Assembly: GCF_024204645.1 (NCBI RefSeq)
Contig: NZ_CP100351.1
Coordinates: forward strand, 2,692,001 to 2,756,000
DNA from: Desulfomicrobium sp. ZS1
GTDB taxonomy: Bacteria > Desulfobacterota > Desulfovibrionia > Desulfovibrionales > Desulfomicrobiaceae
Length of the DNA: 64,000 nucleotides
Direction: 5' to 3'
Shown here: one piece after another, positions 39,481-51,644 of the stretch
Layout of the letters: each line of letters begins with the position of its first letter
Numbering within the stretch: position 1 is the first letter of the stretch
Notes under the pieces: model-generated
The model's database searches: none
What the model saw: the letters and a program-made list of their open reading frames with translations, nothing else
What the model was told of the DNA's origin: nothing
Position numbers and translations under genes: made by a program

Positions 39481-39662
39481 TGTTGTTTTCACTGGGAACA
39501 ATTGCGTGTTGATTGATATTTTCCGAAAATGATGAAACAAAATGGAAAAACCGAATCTTCCCGGCATGGGTCTTGATAAGATTGTCTAACCCAGACTTAG
39601 GCATCACCCATGAAAACCGGCTGCCCAGCAGCCACTCCACCCATAACGCCAGCGAGTTGCGG

Positions 39663-42209
<2,547 letters not shown>

Positions 42210-42316
42210 TTTCCAGGATCTTCCCGGCGACAAGCTCGCAAAAACGCGCGCCGGACAGACGCTGCAAAACCCCGGCGCATATTGCGGGCAACGACTTTGT
42301 GTGGCAGAAAAAAAAT

Positions 42317-43324
42317 ATGTCTCGTAAAATCCCGTACGTCATCCTTTTGGCCTTCCTCGCGGCCCTGTTCCCTCACTTCGGCGAGGCTGGCGGCAATATC
42401 GGCAAAAAGGTCCTGATCGTGCACAGCTACGACCGTAATTTCACCTGGACCGCCGACATCCATGACGCTCTGGAACGGATGCTTTCCAGGCATCAAATCG
42501 AACTGCGCACCGTTTTCATGGACACCAACGTCAACCGCGTCAAAGGCGACGAAGCCAGACTCACCGCCGCAGGGCGGGTCGCGGCTGAGACGATGCGCAA
42601 CTTCAAACCGGACGTAGTCATCGCCAGCGACGACGATGCGCAGCAGTATTTCGCGGCGCAATTCGCCGGCAACAGCTCGGCCCCGGCCTTCGTCTTCTGC
42701 GGAGTCAACCAGGATCCGGCGCAGTATGGCTACCCGGCCGTCAACGTCACGGGCGTGGTCGAGAAACTCGCCTGGGGCGAAAGCCTGAAGCTGCTGCGCC
42801 GTCTGCGTCCGGACATCCGCAAAATCCTGGTGCTCCTGGACTCCCGGCCTTCAAGCCTTGCAGCGATCAGCTCAATGCGCTCCTCGACCCCGGCAGACAT
42901 CGAAGCCGAGTGGATCATTGTCGACACCTATGAAAACTGGCGGCAAATCCTGAGCTCCAGCGGCTCAACCCACGACGCCCTCGCCATCCTGAACTACCAC
43001 AACCTGACCGATGCCGCAGGACAAATCGTTCCGGACCACGAAGTCATGCGCTGGACCCGGGAGAACATGATCCTCCCCTCCGTGGGTTTTTTCGACTACA
43101 CTGTCGCCGATGGAGCCCTCTGCGGCGTGATCCAGACAGGATTCGAACACGGAACCCTGGCAGGGGGCATGGCTCTGCGCATCCTGAACGGCGAGCGCGT
43201 CGTGGATATCCCCAGCGTAAGCACGACGCAGGGGCTGACCATGCTCAACATGAAAATGGCCAGAAAACTGCGCATCGACATCCCGGAAGGTCTCCTGCAG
43301 GAGGCGACGGCACTTGTGGAATAA
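42317..43324 (+). CDS. Periplasmic ABC_sub_bind (TrpX-like) protein without transporter
   Basis: A 335-residue protein with a signal peptide (positively charged MSRK, hydrophobic core, AGG end near residue 26). The mature part matches the ABC_sub_bind/TrpX fold: VLIVHSYDRNFTWTADIHDAL, DVVIASDDDAQQYF, PAFVFCGVNQDPAQYGYP, and GALCGVIQTGFEHGTLAGGMALRIL. No permease or ATPase gene is nearby. It overlaps the next gene, which fuses the same fold to a kinase, so it is probably a co-receptor or ligand-delivery protein in signalling. ATG 42317 was chosen because the signal peptide begins there. Confidence 0.85.
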   Translation: MSRKIPYVILLAFLAALFPHFGEAGGNIGKKVLIVHSYDRNFTWTADIHDALERMLSRHQIELRTVFMDTNVNRVKGDEARLTAAGRVAAETMRNFKPDVVIASDDDAQQYFAAQFAGNSSAPAFVFCGVNQDPAQYGYPAVNVTGVVEKLAWGESLKLLRRLRPDIRKILVLLDSRPSSLAAISSMRSSTPADIEAEWIIVDTYENWRQILSSSGSTHDALAILNYHNLTDAAGQIVPDHEVMRWTRENMILPSVGFFDYTVADGALCGVIQTGFEHGTLAGGMALRILNGERVVDIPSVSTTQGLTMLNMKMARKLRIDIPEGLLQEATALVE

Positions 43325-45590
43325 AGCCTTTTCCCTGCTGCTGATGCTGCTGGGCCTGAGCGCTCTCTGCGCGCAGGCCCAGACCGTCCCCAATATTCTG
43401 GTCATTCACTCCTACAACCCGGGACTGAGCTGGACCGACGACATACACCAGGGCATCGTCGAGACCTTTTCCGGATCCGGAAAGCCCTGGTCGCTCAGCA
43501 CCGAGTATCTGGACGCCAAACGCTACCCGCAAGAACATATTCTTAGGATGCAGGCGGAACTGATCGCAACCCACGTGCGCGACCACGCCGTAAACGCGGT
43601 GATTGTCTCCGATGACGCGGCGTTCAGCTTCGTTTTGCGACACCGCGACGAACTCTTTGAAAACGTGCCCATAATCTTCTGCGGCGTGAACAATTTCCAG
43701 CCGGAAATGCTTGGCGACGCGGAAGGCATCACAGGCGTATCGGAGATAATCTCCGTGCGCGAGACGCTGGACGCAGCCCTGGCCCTGCACCCTGATACGC
43801 GCAACGTGGTCGTCATCGGAGGATCTCTTTCCAGCACGGACAGGTCAAACCGCAGCCAGTTTCTACATCTCATGCCTTCCTATGCCGGCAGGTTGCGCTT
43901 TCACTTCTGGCAGGACATCCCCACCCCGGCCCTGCTGGAAAAAGTCGCGGCCCTAAGCCCAAAGACACTTGTCTTTCTGGGCAACGCCATTGCCGGACTG
44001 GATGGCCGCATGCTTGATTTCGGCCCCAGCGTGGCCCTGGTCAGAGCCAACACGCAGAGCCCTATTTATGGATTCTGGGATTTTTTCCTGGGACACGGCA
44101 TCGTGGGCGGAAAATTGGTCAACGGCGCCGAACACGGCAGAATCGCGGCCCGCATGGCCCTGCAAATCCTGGACGGGACCGCGCCTTCAGCGCTGCCCGT
44201 AGTCAAGGAAATCGCCAATCGATTTCTCTTTGATCACCGGGAGCTGACCCGTTTCAACCTGGACGAGAAGGCCCTGCCCAAAGGCTCCGTCATCGTGCAC
44301 CGGCCCCGGAACATCTTCGAAGCCAACAAGCGGCTTTTCCTGATCTTCGGGAGTATCGTCATCGCCTTGCTGGTCATCATCATCTCCCTGACCCTAGTTG
44401 TGCACATCCGCAAACAGACCCTGCGGCAACTGCAATCGGCCAGGCGCAAGGCCGATGAGGCCAACGAGGCCAAAAGCCTTTTTCTGGCGCACATGAGCCA
44501 CGAGATCCGCACCCCCCTGACCGGGATCATGGGGCTGGCCGAGCTGGCCATCGGCAATCCCGGCAACCCGGGCGTGCAGGAATATCTGGCCCTTATCCGC
44601 CAATCCGGACAGAATCTACTGCACATCATCAACGACATCCTTGATTTCTCGAAAGTCGAAGCCGGAAAAATCGAGCTGCAAAAAAACCGCTTCAACGCCA
44701 GGAGCATGCTCGAAGCCACCATCGCTTTCTTCAAGCCCGGCATCCGGGAAAAAGGCGTCACCCTGTCCCTTGTCCTTGCTGAAGAGTTGCCGCAGGCCGT
44801 GGTCGGCGACGAAAACAGGATTCGCCAAATCTTTTTCAATCTGGTTGGCAATGCGGTCAAATTCACGGAAAAAGGAAAGATCGAACTGCGTCTGACAGGG
44901 CTGACTTCCAAAGAAAACAGCGCCCACATGATGCTCCATTTTGAAATAAAGGACTCCGGGTGCGGCATCCCCGCAGACAAACAGGACAGCATCTTCGAGC
45001 GCTTCACTCAGGCGGCGCGCTTTCCGACCAGAACCTATCAGGGCACGGGGCTGGGGCTGGCCATCGTCAAGCAGCTCATCGAGGCCATGGGAGGCTCCAT
45101 CGGGGTGCGCAGCACGGAAGGGGTGGGAACCACCTTCTTCTTCAACATCCCGGTCGAACGGGCGCTACCGGAAGAGCCCGCGCAGGACCCGAACCTGGGC
45201 GACGAACTGCTTGTGCAGGAGCTGTCCGTCCTCGTGGCCGAAGACAACCCCATCAACCGCCTCTTCCTGCAAAAATCCCTCGAAAAACTCGGACACCGGG
45301 TCATCTGCGCCGTCAATGGCCAGGAAGCGCTTGATCTTCTGCAAACGGCCACCGTGGACTGCGTGCTCATGGACATCCAGATGCCGGTCATGGATGGAAG
45401 CATGGCCACACGGCATATTCGGGAAAGATTCGGGCACAGCCTGCCCGTCATCGCGCTCACGGCCCACGCCCTACACGGGGACAGGGAAAAGTATCTGGAA
45501 GACGGGTTTGACGAATATCTGGCCAAACCCGTCTCCATCAAGGACCTGACCAAGATCATCGCTCGCGTATGCGGCAAAAAATCGTCTTGA
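43314..45590 (+). CDS. Hybrid histidine kinase with ABC_sub_bind periplasmic sensor
   Basis: A 758-residue membrane protein. A signal/anchor helix precedes an ABC_sub_bind sensor region (about 25-330; VPNILVIHSYNPGLSWTDDIHQG, VPIIFCGVNNFQPEML), a transmembrane helix (about 341-363), HisKA with [11 protein letters not shown] (His396), HATPase_c (NAVKFTEKGKI, DSGCGIP, GTGLGLAIVKQL) and a receiver with Asp687 (VLMDIQMPVMDG). The start is a TTG 9 bases after AGGAGG, overlapping the preceding stop by 11 bases; ATG 43341 is an alternative. The sensor resembles the separate protein just upstream, suggesting paralogous ligand binding. Confidence 0.9.
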   Translation: MWNKAFSLLLMLLGLSALCAQAQTVPNILVIHSYNPGLSWTDDIHQGIVETFSGSGKPWSLSTEYLDAKRYPQEHILRMQAELIATHVRDHAVNAVIVSDDAAFSFVLRHRDELFENVPIIFCGVNNFQPEMLGDAEGITGVSEIISVRETLDAALALHPDTRNVVVIGGSLSSTDRSNRSQFLHLMPSYAGRLRFHFWQDIPTPALLEKVAALSPKTLVFLGNAIAGLDGRMLDFGPSVALVRANTQSPIYGFWDFFLGHGIVGGKLVNGAEHGRIAARMALQILDGTAPSALPVVKEIANRFLFDHRELTRFNLDEKALPKGSVIVHRPRNIFEANKRLFLIFGSIVIALLVIIISLTLVVHIRKQTLRQLQSARRKADEANEAKSLFLAHMSHEIRTPLTGIMGLAELAIGNPGNPGVQEYLALIRQSGQNLLHIINDILDFSKVEAGKIELQKNRFNARSMLEATIAFFKPGIREKGVTLSLVLAEELPQAVVGDENRIRQIFFNLVGNAVKFTEKGKIELRLTGLTSKENSAHMMLHFEIKDSGCGIPADKQDSIFERFTQAARFPTRTYQGTGLGLAIVKQLIEAMGGSIGVRSTEGVGTTFFFNIPVERALPEEPAQDPNLGDELLVQELSVLVAEDNPINRLFLQKSLEKLGHRVICAVNGQEALDLLQTATVDCVLMDIQMPVMDGSMATRHIRERFGHSLPVIALTAHALHGDREKYLEDGFDEYLAKPVSIKDLTKIIARVCGKKSS

Positions 45591-45822
45591 ACGGCCAACT
45601 CTGCAGGCTTACGCGCCGATACATATCGAAGTTTCACGCACCGGCAGCCTGAACCGCACGCCTCCAGTTGCAAACGCGCCGAGTCGGAGCGCCATAAATC
45701 GTACCCGCCGCGAGTCGTGGCGGATATTTTCTCTTTCCAGAAAAATAAAACCGCGATACTTCGCGAAAAGCACCGGCCCCAAAGGCCTCCCGCTCAAACC
45801 ACCAACCAGGAAAAAGCAGTCC

Positions 45823-46092
45823 ATGCGGCCCAAGATCAGAACCGGCTATCCCGTCACCATCCATGGCCAGGCCTTCACCAAGGTCGGCATCGTCTGTGAC
45901 GCCTCCGCCTACGACACGCGGGACACCGTGGAGGTGGTCTATGTGGACGCGGCCTTCAAGGCGCGGCGCACGATCGTGGCCTGGCGGGGCGACCGCTTCG
46001 AATGGAGCGAGCCGTCCTACCCAGGCGTCAATGTCGAAAACGACCCCGACTACGAACTCTACGTGACCACGGTCAAGAACGGCCGCTACTGA
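45823..46092 (+). CDS. Hypothetical protein (89 residues)
   Basis: A small soluble protein I cannot assign. Its sequence (VTIHGQAFTKVGIVCDASAYDTRDTVEVVYVDAAFK) suggests an all-beta fold. AGGAAAA lies about 8 bases upstream of ATG 45823. Its last 7 bases overlap the 3' end of the convergent molybdopterin gene. The 232-bp gap before it shows no other gene. Confidence 0.65.
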   Translation: MRPKIRTGYPVTIHGQAFTKVGIVCDASAYDTRDTVEVVYVDAAFKARRTIVAWRGDRFEWSEPSYPGVNVENDPDYELYVTTVKNGRY

Positions 46093-47987
46093 TCCCTGCG
46101 CTCCAGGCGGCAGCGCTGCTCATAGTACGCGCCGCCCCCGCCCATGTCCGTCTCCACGAACCCGATGATGCGGTTCACCCCGCCTCCCAATTTGCCCCAC
46201 GGCCCACGCCGGTAGACCGCGCAGTCCGGGTGCATGGACTCATCCGCCGCGAGCTGCACCGCGAGCCGCCCAAGCTCCGTGACAAGCCAGCCCGCTCCGG
46301 GCGCGATGCCGAGGCCTTCGAGGGTGCGCGGATGCACCGTCACCACAGGCTCGCCGGTCTGCTCCTCGGGCGGGATCTGGGAATGGACGAAGCGGCGGTT
46401 GATGAGCGTCAAGAGCTGTAGGGGATAGCCACCGTCCACGGTCGTCATCGGCGGGTCCAGGCGGGGAGGCAGGCGGTAAAGCCCGTCCGCGTGTCCGAAG
46501 CGCAGGCCCTCGAAGGCCACCGGCCCGTGGGTGGAGCGGACATATCCCCGGCTGCGCAGCTCTTCGAGGCTGACGTTCAAGGTCGGAGAACCGAGCGCCT
46601 GGCGCAGGGCCTCCTCGGGCCCTGGCAAAGTCACCGGGGGAAAGAGCCGGGCCCCCAAATCGGACAAAATCCGGTAATCCGTGCGCACGCCTGCCGGCGG
46701 CTCCACGGCCTTGGCGCTCAGCTGCACGTATTCGTGCAGAAAGGAGCCGACAACATCCTCCTGTTCAAGCATCAGCGCCACGGGCAGGATCAGGTCCGCC
46801 ACCTCCGCCGTATCCGTCATGAAGGCGTCGGCGACCACGACAAAATCGAGCCCGGCAAGGGCGCGGGCCACCTCGGCCGCCTCCGGGAACTGGTTGGCGG
46901 GGTTGATGCATTCGATCCAGGCCATGCGCACGGGGGGATCTGCGCGGCGGAGTTCCCGAGCCAAATCGGGCATAAGCAGAGTCCGGCCATATGCCGTCTC
47001 CCTCTTCCAGGGCAGTTCGAAGTTGGCCATGGAGCTTAAGCCATAATAGGTTCCGCCGCCGCTTCTGCCCACCTGGCCCGAGAGCATGGCCAGGGCGTTG
47101 ATGAAGCGCACGTTCTGGCCGCCAAAGGAATAGCGTTGCAGACCCCAGCCCAGAAGCGTGGCCACGGGCGTGGCCCCGGCGTAATGGTCCGCCAGCAGCG
47201 CTACATCCGCAGGCGTTGCCCCGCACCACTCCAGAAGCTCTGGCCCGCACCCGGCGAGCAGCTCTTCGAAGCCGGTCAGATCACGGCACGCGACCCCCAC
47301 CTCCGGCGCGATTCCCTGGCGGCGCAGCACCTCGCGCAGCACGGCCGCGGCCAGGAACCGGTCCGTTCCCGGCCTCACGCGCACGAAATGGTCCGTGAAA
47401 CCCTTGGCCGTGTCCTCTCCGGGCGCGATGGTCACCACCGGCACGCCCTTCTTGCGCAGGGCGCGGACCATGGCCGCCATGTGCACCGAGCCACGCGCCA
47501 GATCGCGGCCCCAGTTGATGAGCGCCGACGTGTTCAGGATGTCCGAAATGTCGTTGGTGCGCAGGCAGCCGAAATCTTCCGTGCAGGCCGCTATCCCGGC
47601 CTCGTCGCACAACGACCCGTGCAGGCCGGAGACTCCCAGCCTGCGGAAGAAGAGGTTCGACAGCGCCTTGACCACGCCCCGGTTGCCCGAGCCGCGCACA
47701 TGCAGGATGGAGCGGGGCTCGGCCCGGTACAGGGCAATCTTCTCGGCGCACAGACCCATGGCCTCGTCCCAGCTTATATCCTGCCAGACCCCGTCCACCT
47801 TGAGCCGGGGGGAACGCAGGCGATGCGGACTGCCCAGGCGTCTGCGATGCACATCGAGCTTGGGGCAGACAAAGCCGCGCGTGAAGGGGTGGTCCGGATT
47901 GCCGCGCAGGCGCAGGCCATCCACGCCGCTTTCGGCCACAAGGGAACAGGCATCGGGACAATCGAGGGTGCAGGCGGTGATGGTCAT
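46086..47987 (-). CDS. Molybdopterin oxidoreductase family protein
   Basis: A 633-residue single-subunit enzyme of the DMSO reductase superfamily. A four-Fe cluster is predicted from Cys6, Cys10, Cys14 and Cys41 (CTLDCPDAC ... FVCPK). The molybdopterin-binding core has SGNRGVVKALSN and GGQNVRFINALAMLSGQVGRSGGG; a GSLCDEAG segment may give the metal ligand. The C-terminal molydop_binding domain ends with a VETDMGGGGAYYEQ tail. There is no Tat signal, so it is probably cytoplasmic. ATG 47987 follows GGGAGAATAC. No partner subunit is adjacent; substrate unknown. Confidence 0.85.
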   Translation of the reverse strand: MTITACTLDCPDACSLVAESGVDGLRLRGNPDHPFTRGFVCPKLDVHRRRLGSPHRLRSPRLKVDGVWQDISWDEAMGLCAEKIALYRAEPRSILHVRGSGNRGVVKALSNLFFRRLGVSGLHGSLCDEAGIAACTEDFGCLRTNDISDILNTSALINWGRDLARGSVHMAAMVRALRKKGVPVVTIAPGEDTAKGFTDHFVRVRPGTDRFLAAAVLREVLRRQGIAPEVGVACRDLTGFEELLAGCGPELLEWCGATPADVALLADHYAGATPVATLLGWGLQRYSFGGQNVRFINALAMLSGQVGRSGGGTYYGLSSMANFELPWKRETAYGRTLLMPDLARELRRADPPVRMAWIECINPANQFPEAAEVARALAGLDFVVVADAFMTDTAEVADLILPVALMLEQEDVVGSFLHEYVQLSAKAVEPPAGVRTDYRILSDLGARLFPPVTLPGPEEALRQALGSPTLNVSLEELRSRGYVRSTHGPVAFEGLRFGHADGLYRLPPRLDPPMTTVDGGYPLQLLTLINRRFVHSQIPPEEQTGEPVVTVHPRTLEGLGIAPGAGWLVTELGRLAVQLAADESMHPDCAVYRRGPWGKLGGGVNRIIGFVETDMGGGGAYYEQRCRLERRDQ

Positions 47988-48103
47988 GTATTCTCCCTTA
48001 AGGGCACGCGGTATAGCGGTTCCCGGTTCGTGTTTGCCGTCTGTCGAGAGCAGTACTAATCCCGGCGTTGACGGAAGCCAAGACGGGAGGCAATGGTTCA
48101 TGC

Positions 48104-48565
48104 ATGTCAAACCTTCTTCAGCTGAGCACCCCCAGCCACGAACGGCTCGAAATCCTGGGCCGCGCCGTCAGTGAGCCACGTCACGGCACGCCCCTCTATC
48201 TGGACCGCATCTCGGCCGGTTTTCCGTCTCCGGCCGACGACTACATCGAAACGGCCCTGGACCTGAACACCTATCTGATCCGTAACCCCGCCGCCACATT
48301 CATGGTCCGGGTCAGCGGAGATTCCATGACCGGCGCGGGCATCAGCGACGGCGACGTCCTGGTCGTGGACCGCTCCGAACAGCCCGCCCACGGCAAAATC
48401 GTGGTCGCGGTGCTGGACGGGGAACTGACGGTCAAACGCCTGGTCATGAAAAACGGGCAGACCCTGCTCGCCCCGGAAAACCCCTGCTACCAGCCCATCA
48501 CCGTGGGCGAAGGCCAGGACCTGCACGTCTGGGGCGTGGTCACGGGCGTGGTGCGGAAACTCTAG
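48104..48565 (+). CDS. umuD: UmuD-like error-prone polymerase accessory protein
   Basis: A 153-residue S24 self-cleaving protein. The cleavage pair Ala38-Gly39 ([11 protein letters not shown]) is intact, with catalytic Ser74 (SGDSMTGAG) and Lys111 (LTVKRL). After RecA-stimulated cleavage UmuD' should pair with UmuC to form Pol V. ATG 48104 was chosen; GGGAGG lies 13 bases upstream, which is long. I could not find a standard LexA box in the 116-bp divergent gap. Confidence 0.92.
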   Translation: MSNLLQLSTPSHERLEILGRAVSEPRHGTPLYLDRISAGFPSPADDYIETALDLNTYLIRNPAATFMVRVSGDSMTGAGISDGDVLVVDRSEQPAHGKIVVAVLDGELTVKRLVMKNGQTLLAPENPCYQPITVGEGQDLHVWGVVTGVVRKL

Positions 48566-48566
48566 T

Positions 48567-49838
48567 ATGCGCGACTTCTACCTCATGGTCGACTGCAACA
48601 ATTTCTATGCGTCCTGCGAGCGGGTCTTCGACCCGAACCTGGAAGGCAAGCCCGTGGTCGTGCTCTCCAACAACGACGGCTGCGTCATCGCCCGCTCAAA
48701 CGAGGCCAAGGCCCTGGGCGTCGTGATGGGCGAGCCGGCCTACAAGCGCGAGGCCTTTTTCAGCCGTAGCGGCGTGCACGTCTTCTCCTCCAACTACGCC
48801 CTCTACGGCGACATGTCCGCGCGGGTCATGCGCATCCTGGCGGGCTTCTCGGAGAAAGCGGAAGTCTATTCCATCGACGAATGTTTTCTGCTGCTGCGGG
48901 GTTTGAGCAGCGCCTCCCTGTTGCGCACGGCGAAAGAAATCCGCCGCACGGTGCAGCAATGGACCGGCATCCCGGTCTGCGTGGGGCTGGCCCGCACCAA
49001 GACCCTGGCCAAGATCGCCAACCGGCTGGCCAAAAAGGATGGCGGCGACGGCGTGCGCCTGCTGGAGGACGAGGAGGATATCGACCGGGTCCTGCAGGGC
49101 CTCGAAACGGGCGACATCTGGGGCATCGGCCGCAAAAGCGCGCGGCGTCTTGGCGACTGTGGGGTGCATACCGCGCTGGACCTGAAAGGCCGGGACGACG
49201 ACTGGGTCCGCCGCCACCTGACCGTGACCGGCCTGCGCACCGTGCTGGAGCTGCGCCAAGTGCCGTGCATCGCCCTGGAGGACGCCCCGCCCCCGGCCCG
49301 CTCGCTGGTCTGCTCGCGCTCCTTCGGGACGCGCATCGAGAGTCTGGCGAGCCTGGAGGAAGCGGTCTCGGCCTACGTGCAGCGGGCCGGGGAAAAGCTG
49401 CGCCGCAAGGGCCTCGTGGCCGGAGCCGTGCAGGTCTTTCTGGAGACAAACCGTTTCCAGCCCGGGCCCCAGTACGCCGGAAGCCGCTGCCGCGCCCTGC
49501 CCGCGCCCACGGCCGACACCCTCGCGCTGCATGGCCCGGCCCTTGAAATCCTGCGGGACATCCACAAGCCGGGGTACAGATACCAGAAGGCGGGCGTGAT
49601 CCTGCTGGACCTCTCCCCGGCCATGGGTCGCCAGCTCTCCTTCCTGGAGCCCCACGGGGAGGAGAAAACCAGGCGCGACAGGCTGATGCGGATCATGGAC
49701 CGCATCAACACAGTCCATGGCCGGGGCACCCTGACCCTGGCCGCCTCCGGCCTTGGGAAAAAGGAATGGCACATGCGCCAGGAGCGTCGCTCCCCCAGCT
49801 ACACCACATCCTGGGCCGAACTGCCCGTAGTCCGCTGA
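48567..49838 (+). CDS. umuC: DNA polymerase V catalytic subunit UmuC
   Basis: A 423-residue Y-family polymerase. Catalytic acids are Asp9 ([16 protein letters not shown]) and Asp104-Glu105 (YSIDECFL). The steric-gate/finger segment [11 protein letters not shown] and a little-finger domain (about 240-350) follow. It begins one base after umuD, so they form one operon. The stop codon lies within the start of a 125-bp palindrome. Confidence 0.95.
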   Translation: MRDFYLMVDCNNFYASCERVFDPNLEGKPVVVLSNNDGCVIARSNEAKALGVVMGEPAYKREAFFSRSGVHVFSSNYALYGDMSARVMRILAGFSEKAEVYSIDECFLLLRGLSSASLLRTAKEIRRTVQQWTGIPVCVGLARTKTLAKIANRLAKKDGGDGVRLLEDEEDIDRVLQGLETGDIWGIGRKSARRLGDCGVHTALDLKGRDDDWVRRHLTVTGLRTVLELRQVPCIALEDAPPPARSLVCSRSFGTRIESLASLEEAVSAYVQRAGEKLRRKGLVAGAVQVFLETNRFQPGPQYAGSRCRALPAPTADTLALHGPALEILRDIHKPGYRYQKAGVILLDLSPAMGRQLSFLEPHGEEKTRRDRLMRIMDRINTVHGRGTLTLAASGLGKKEWHMRQERRSPSYTTSWAELPVVR

Positions 49839-49961
49839 AACCGTCCACAAATCAATTCTGGACTGCGTTGCTCGCCGATTTTGAAGGGCTCATGTAGACG
49901 GCTACACTTCACCCTCCAAAATCGGGTCGCGCCTTGCCAGAATTGATTTGTGAACGGTTTC
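49837..49961. repeat. 125-bp imperfect palindrome beginning in the umuC stop codon
   Basis: Outer arms 49837-49861 and 49937-49961 match at 24 of 25 bases (GAAACCGTCCACAAATCAAT...). Inner arms 49876-49888 and 49912-49924 match at 12 of 13. The tip TGTAG-ACGG-CTACA (49893-49906) closes the hairpin. Palindromes of this design recur as interspersed elements in deltaproteobacterial genomes. No open frame is inside, so it is a non-coding, possibly MITE-like element that may also act as transcription end for umuDC. Confidence 0.85.
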
Positions 49962-50019
49962 GAGATGGCTAGTTGTTATGGAATTTTCCGAACTTCAACC
50001 TGCTTCAACAAGGAACATC

Positions 50020-50910
50020 ATGCGTTTCGGATTGTGCTGCCTCTTCGTGGCCGAAAAAATTTCCTTTCGCGCCACCACGGCCAAGGTTCTCGGCGCCATG
50101 GATCGCAAGGCGGCCCTGGCCAAGGTATCAGGCATCTGCCTGCACAACGCGGACAATCTGCTCCTGGCCGTGCGGGCGGCGCAGCGGCTCGGCATCGGAG
50201 CCTTCCGCATCACCTCGCCCCTGTTTCCGCGCATGACCCACCCCGAGGTCGGCTACGCCCTGGAAGACCTGCCCCAGGCCGAAACCATCGCCGCGCGCAT
50301 GGACGCCGTCAGAACGTTCGCGCAGGAACACGACATCCGCCTGAGCTTCCACCCGGACCAGTTCGTGGTCCTGTCCTCGCCCCATGCCCACGTGGTCGAA
50401 AACTCCGTGCGCGAACTGGAATACCACGCCCTGCTGGCCGAAATGGTCGGCGCGGACGTCATCAACATCCACGGCGGCGGGGTCTATGGGGACAGGCCTG
50501 CCGCCCTGGCCCGCTTCGCCGAAACCTTCAAGCGCCTGCCCGAAAACGTGGCCGCGCGGCTCTCCGTGGAGAACGACGACGTGAGCTACACCGTGGCCGA
50601 CCTGTTGCCCCTGTGCACGAAGCTTGGGCTGCCACTGGTCTACGACGCGCACCATCACCGCTGCAATCCCGATGGTCTGGGCGTTTGCGCGGCCACGGAA
50701 CTCGCGGCGACGACCTGGCACGGCCGCGAACCCTACTGCCACATCTCATCCCCGCGCGAGGGATGGAATGCCAACCCCAAACCCCATGCCGACTACATCG
50801 ACCCGACCGATATTCCGCAATGCTGGCATGGCCGGGCCATGACCGTGGACGTGGAAGCCAAGGCCAAGGAGCTGGCCGTGGTCAGACTCATGCATGATCT
50901 GAACGTGTAA
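50020..50910 (+). CDS. uvsE: UV DNA damage endonuclease UvsE/UVDE
   Basis: A 296-residue TIM-barrel endonuclease that nicks 5' of UV photoproducts. Family motifs are RFGLCCLF at the N-terminus, RITSPLFPRMTHPEVGY, RLSFHPDQFVVLSSP, NIHGGGVYGD, VENDDVSYT and VYDAHHHRCNP, which supply the metal-binding His, Glu and Asp residues. ATG 50020 follows AAGGAACATC. Its position after umuDC forms a UV-tolerance cluster, though a palindrome separates them. Confidence 0.93.
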   Translation: MRFGLCCLFVAEKISFRATTAKVLGAMDRKAALAKVSGICLHNADNLLLAVRAAQRLGIGAFRITSPLFPRMTHPEVGYALEDLPQAETIAARMDAVRTFAQEHDIRLSFHPDQFVVLSSPHAHVVENSVRELEYHALLAEMVGADVINIHGGGVYGDRPAALARFAETFKRLPENVAARLSVENDDVSYTVADLLPLCTKLGLPLVYDAHHHRCNPDGLGVCAATELAATTWHGREPYCHISSPREGWNANPKPHADYIDPTDIPQCWHGRAMTVDVEAKAKELAVVRLMHDLNV

Positions 50911-51002
50911 CAGCGATGTTTTTTGTCTTACAGGACTGGACAAAAGCCGCAGTCCGACTTAGCTGTATGACGTTTTCCAGATCAATTCGGGAGGATTCGG
51001 TC

Positions 51003-51335
51003 ATGATCAACAAAAGAAGATCACCACGCAAGGCCAGTCTGGAGCGTTGCAGCGTGGAACTGTACGCATCGTCCAAAGGCCCGTTCGAGTCCCGCATCGT
51101 CAACTACAGCGACACGGGCCTGATGATCGAAATGGACCAGCCCCTGACCCGGGGAGAGCCTGTGAAAATCCTCTTCCACCCCGGAGCCGAAAACGCGCTG
51201 CGGCTCGGCGAAACCTACTGCGTAGGCATGGTCCGCTGGTGCGCCCCGCAGGAAGGTCTGTTTTCGAGCAGGTACGGAGTCGGCCTGGAAATGGCACAAG
51301 CCTCCGCCAGAAGAAAGAACTTCCGAGCGGCCTGA
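51003..51335 (+). CDS. PilZ domain protein
   Basis: A 110-residue single PilZ-like domain. The N-terminal RRSPRK stretch resembles the RxxxR c-di-GMP-binding motif, followed by NYSDTGLMIEMD, which corresponds to the D/NxSxxG motif. ATG 51003 has GGGAGG 8 bases upstream. It may answer c-di-GMP changes, for example those set by the HD-GYP protein elsewhere in the window, but target unknown. Confidence 0.8.
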   Translation: MINKRRSPRKASLERCSVELYASSKGPFESRIVNYSDTGLMIEMDQPLTRGEPVKILFHPGAENALRLGETYCVGMVRWCAPQEGLFSSRYGVGLEMAQASARRKNFRAA

Positions 51336-51644
51336 ACGTTGTCTGATTCTGGACGTTAACGACAAATTTAAAAGACCGGATTACGGCCTGTAATTTTTTT
51401 TTGCCCCGCGCCAAACCAATCCTGACATCACCGCGAACTCATCAGAGAAACAAAGCAACCCATGACCACATGGCGATGCTTTTTCTATTCCATCACGAAG
51501 CATTTCTCCCGTCATAACTTCGAATCTCCTGGAACTGCCCGCAACCCCATACTCCGATAATTTTCCCAATCGCCTTTACGTCCGGCGAATAATCATCGTA
51601 TGGGCCATCAATATACGTCCTTAAAATATTGACGGAGACAGGCC
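51336..51644. other. Gene-free stretch before the HPP gene
   Basis: 309 bp, AT-richer than the flanks. I see no gene, repeat or convincing terminator. The promoter of the HPP/Mo/FeS operon should lie in its last 100 bp. Confidence 0.5.

Larger units (their letters stand above)
39326..39662 (+). other. Gap holding the right-hand tRNA-end duplicate
   Basis: This 337-bp gap contains no gene. It holds the duplicated tRNA end and terminator at 39428-39480 and an AT-rich run (39481-39560) that probably carries the promoter of the downstream kinase. A frame opening at TTG 39513 joins the kinase but lacks a ribosome-binding site. Confidence 0.5.

Noticed and set aside
47988-48103. LexA (SOS) box before umuD
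   Set aside because: A CTGTCGAGAGCAG stretch looks similar, but the spacing between half-sites does not fit the CTG-N10-CAG form, and the native motif in this group is not known to me.
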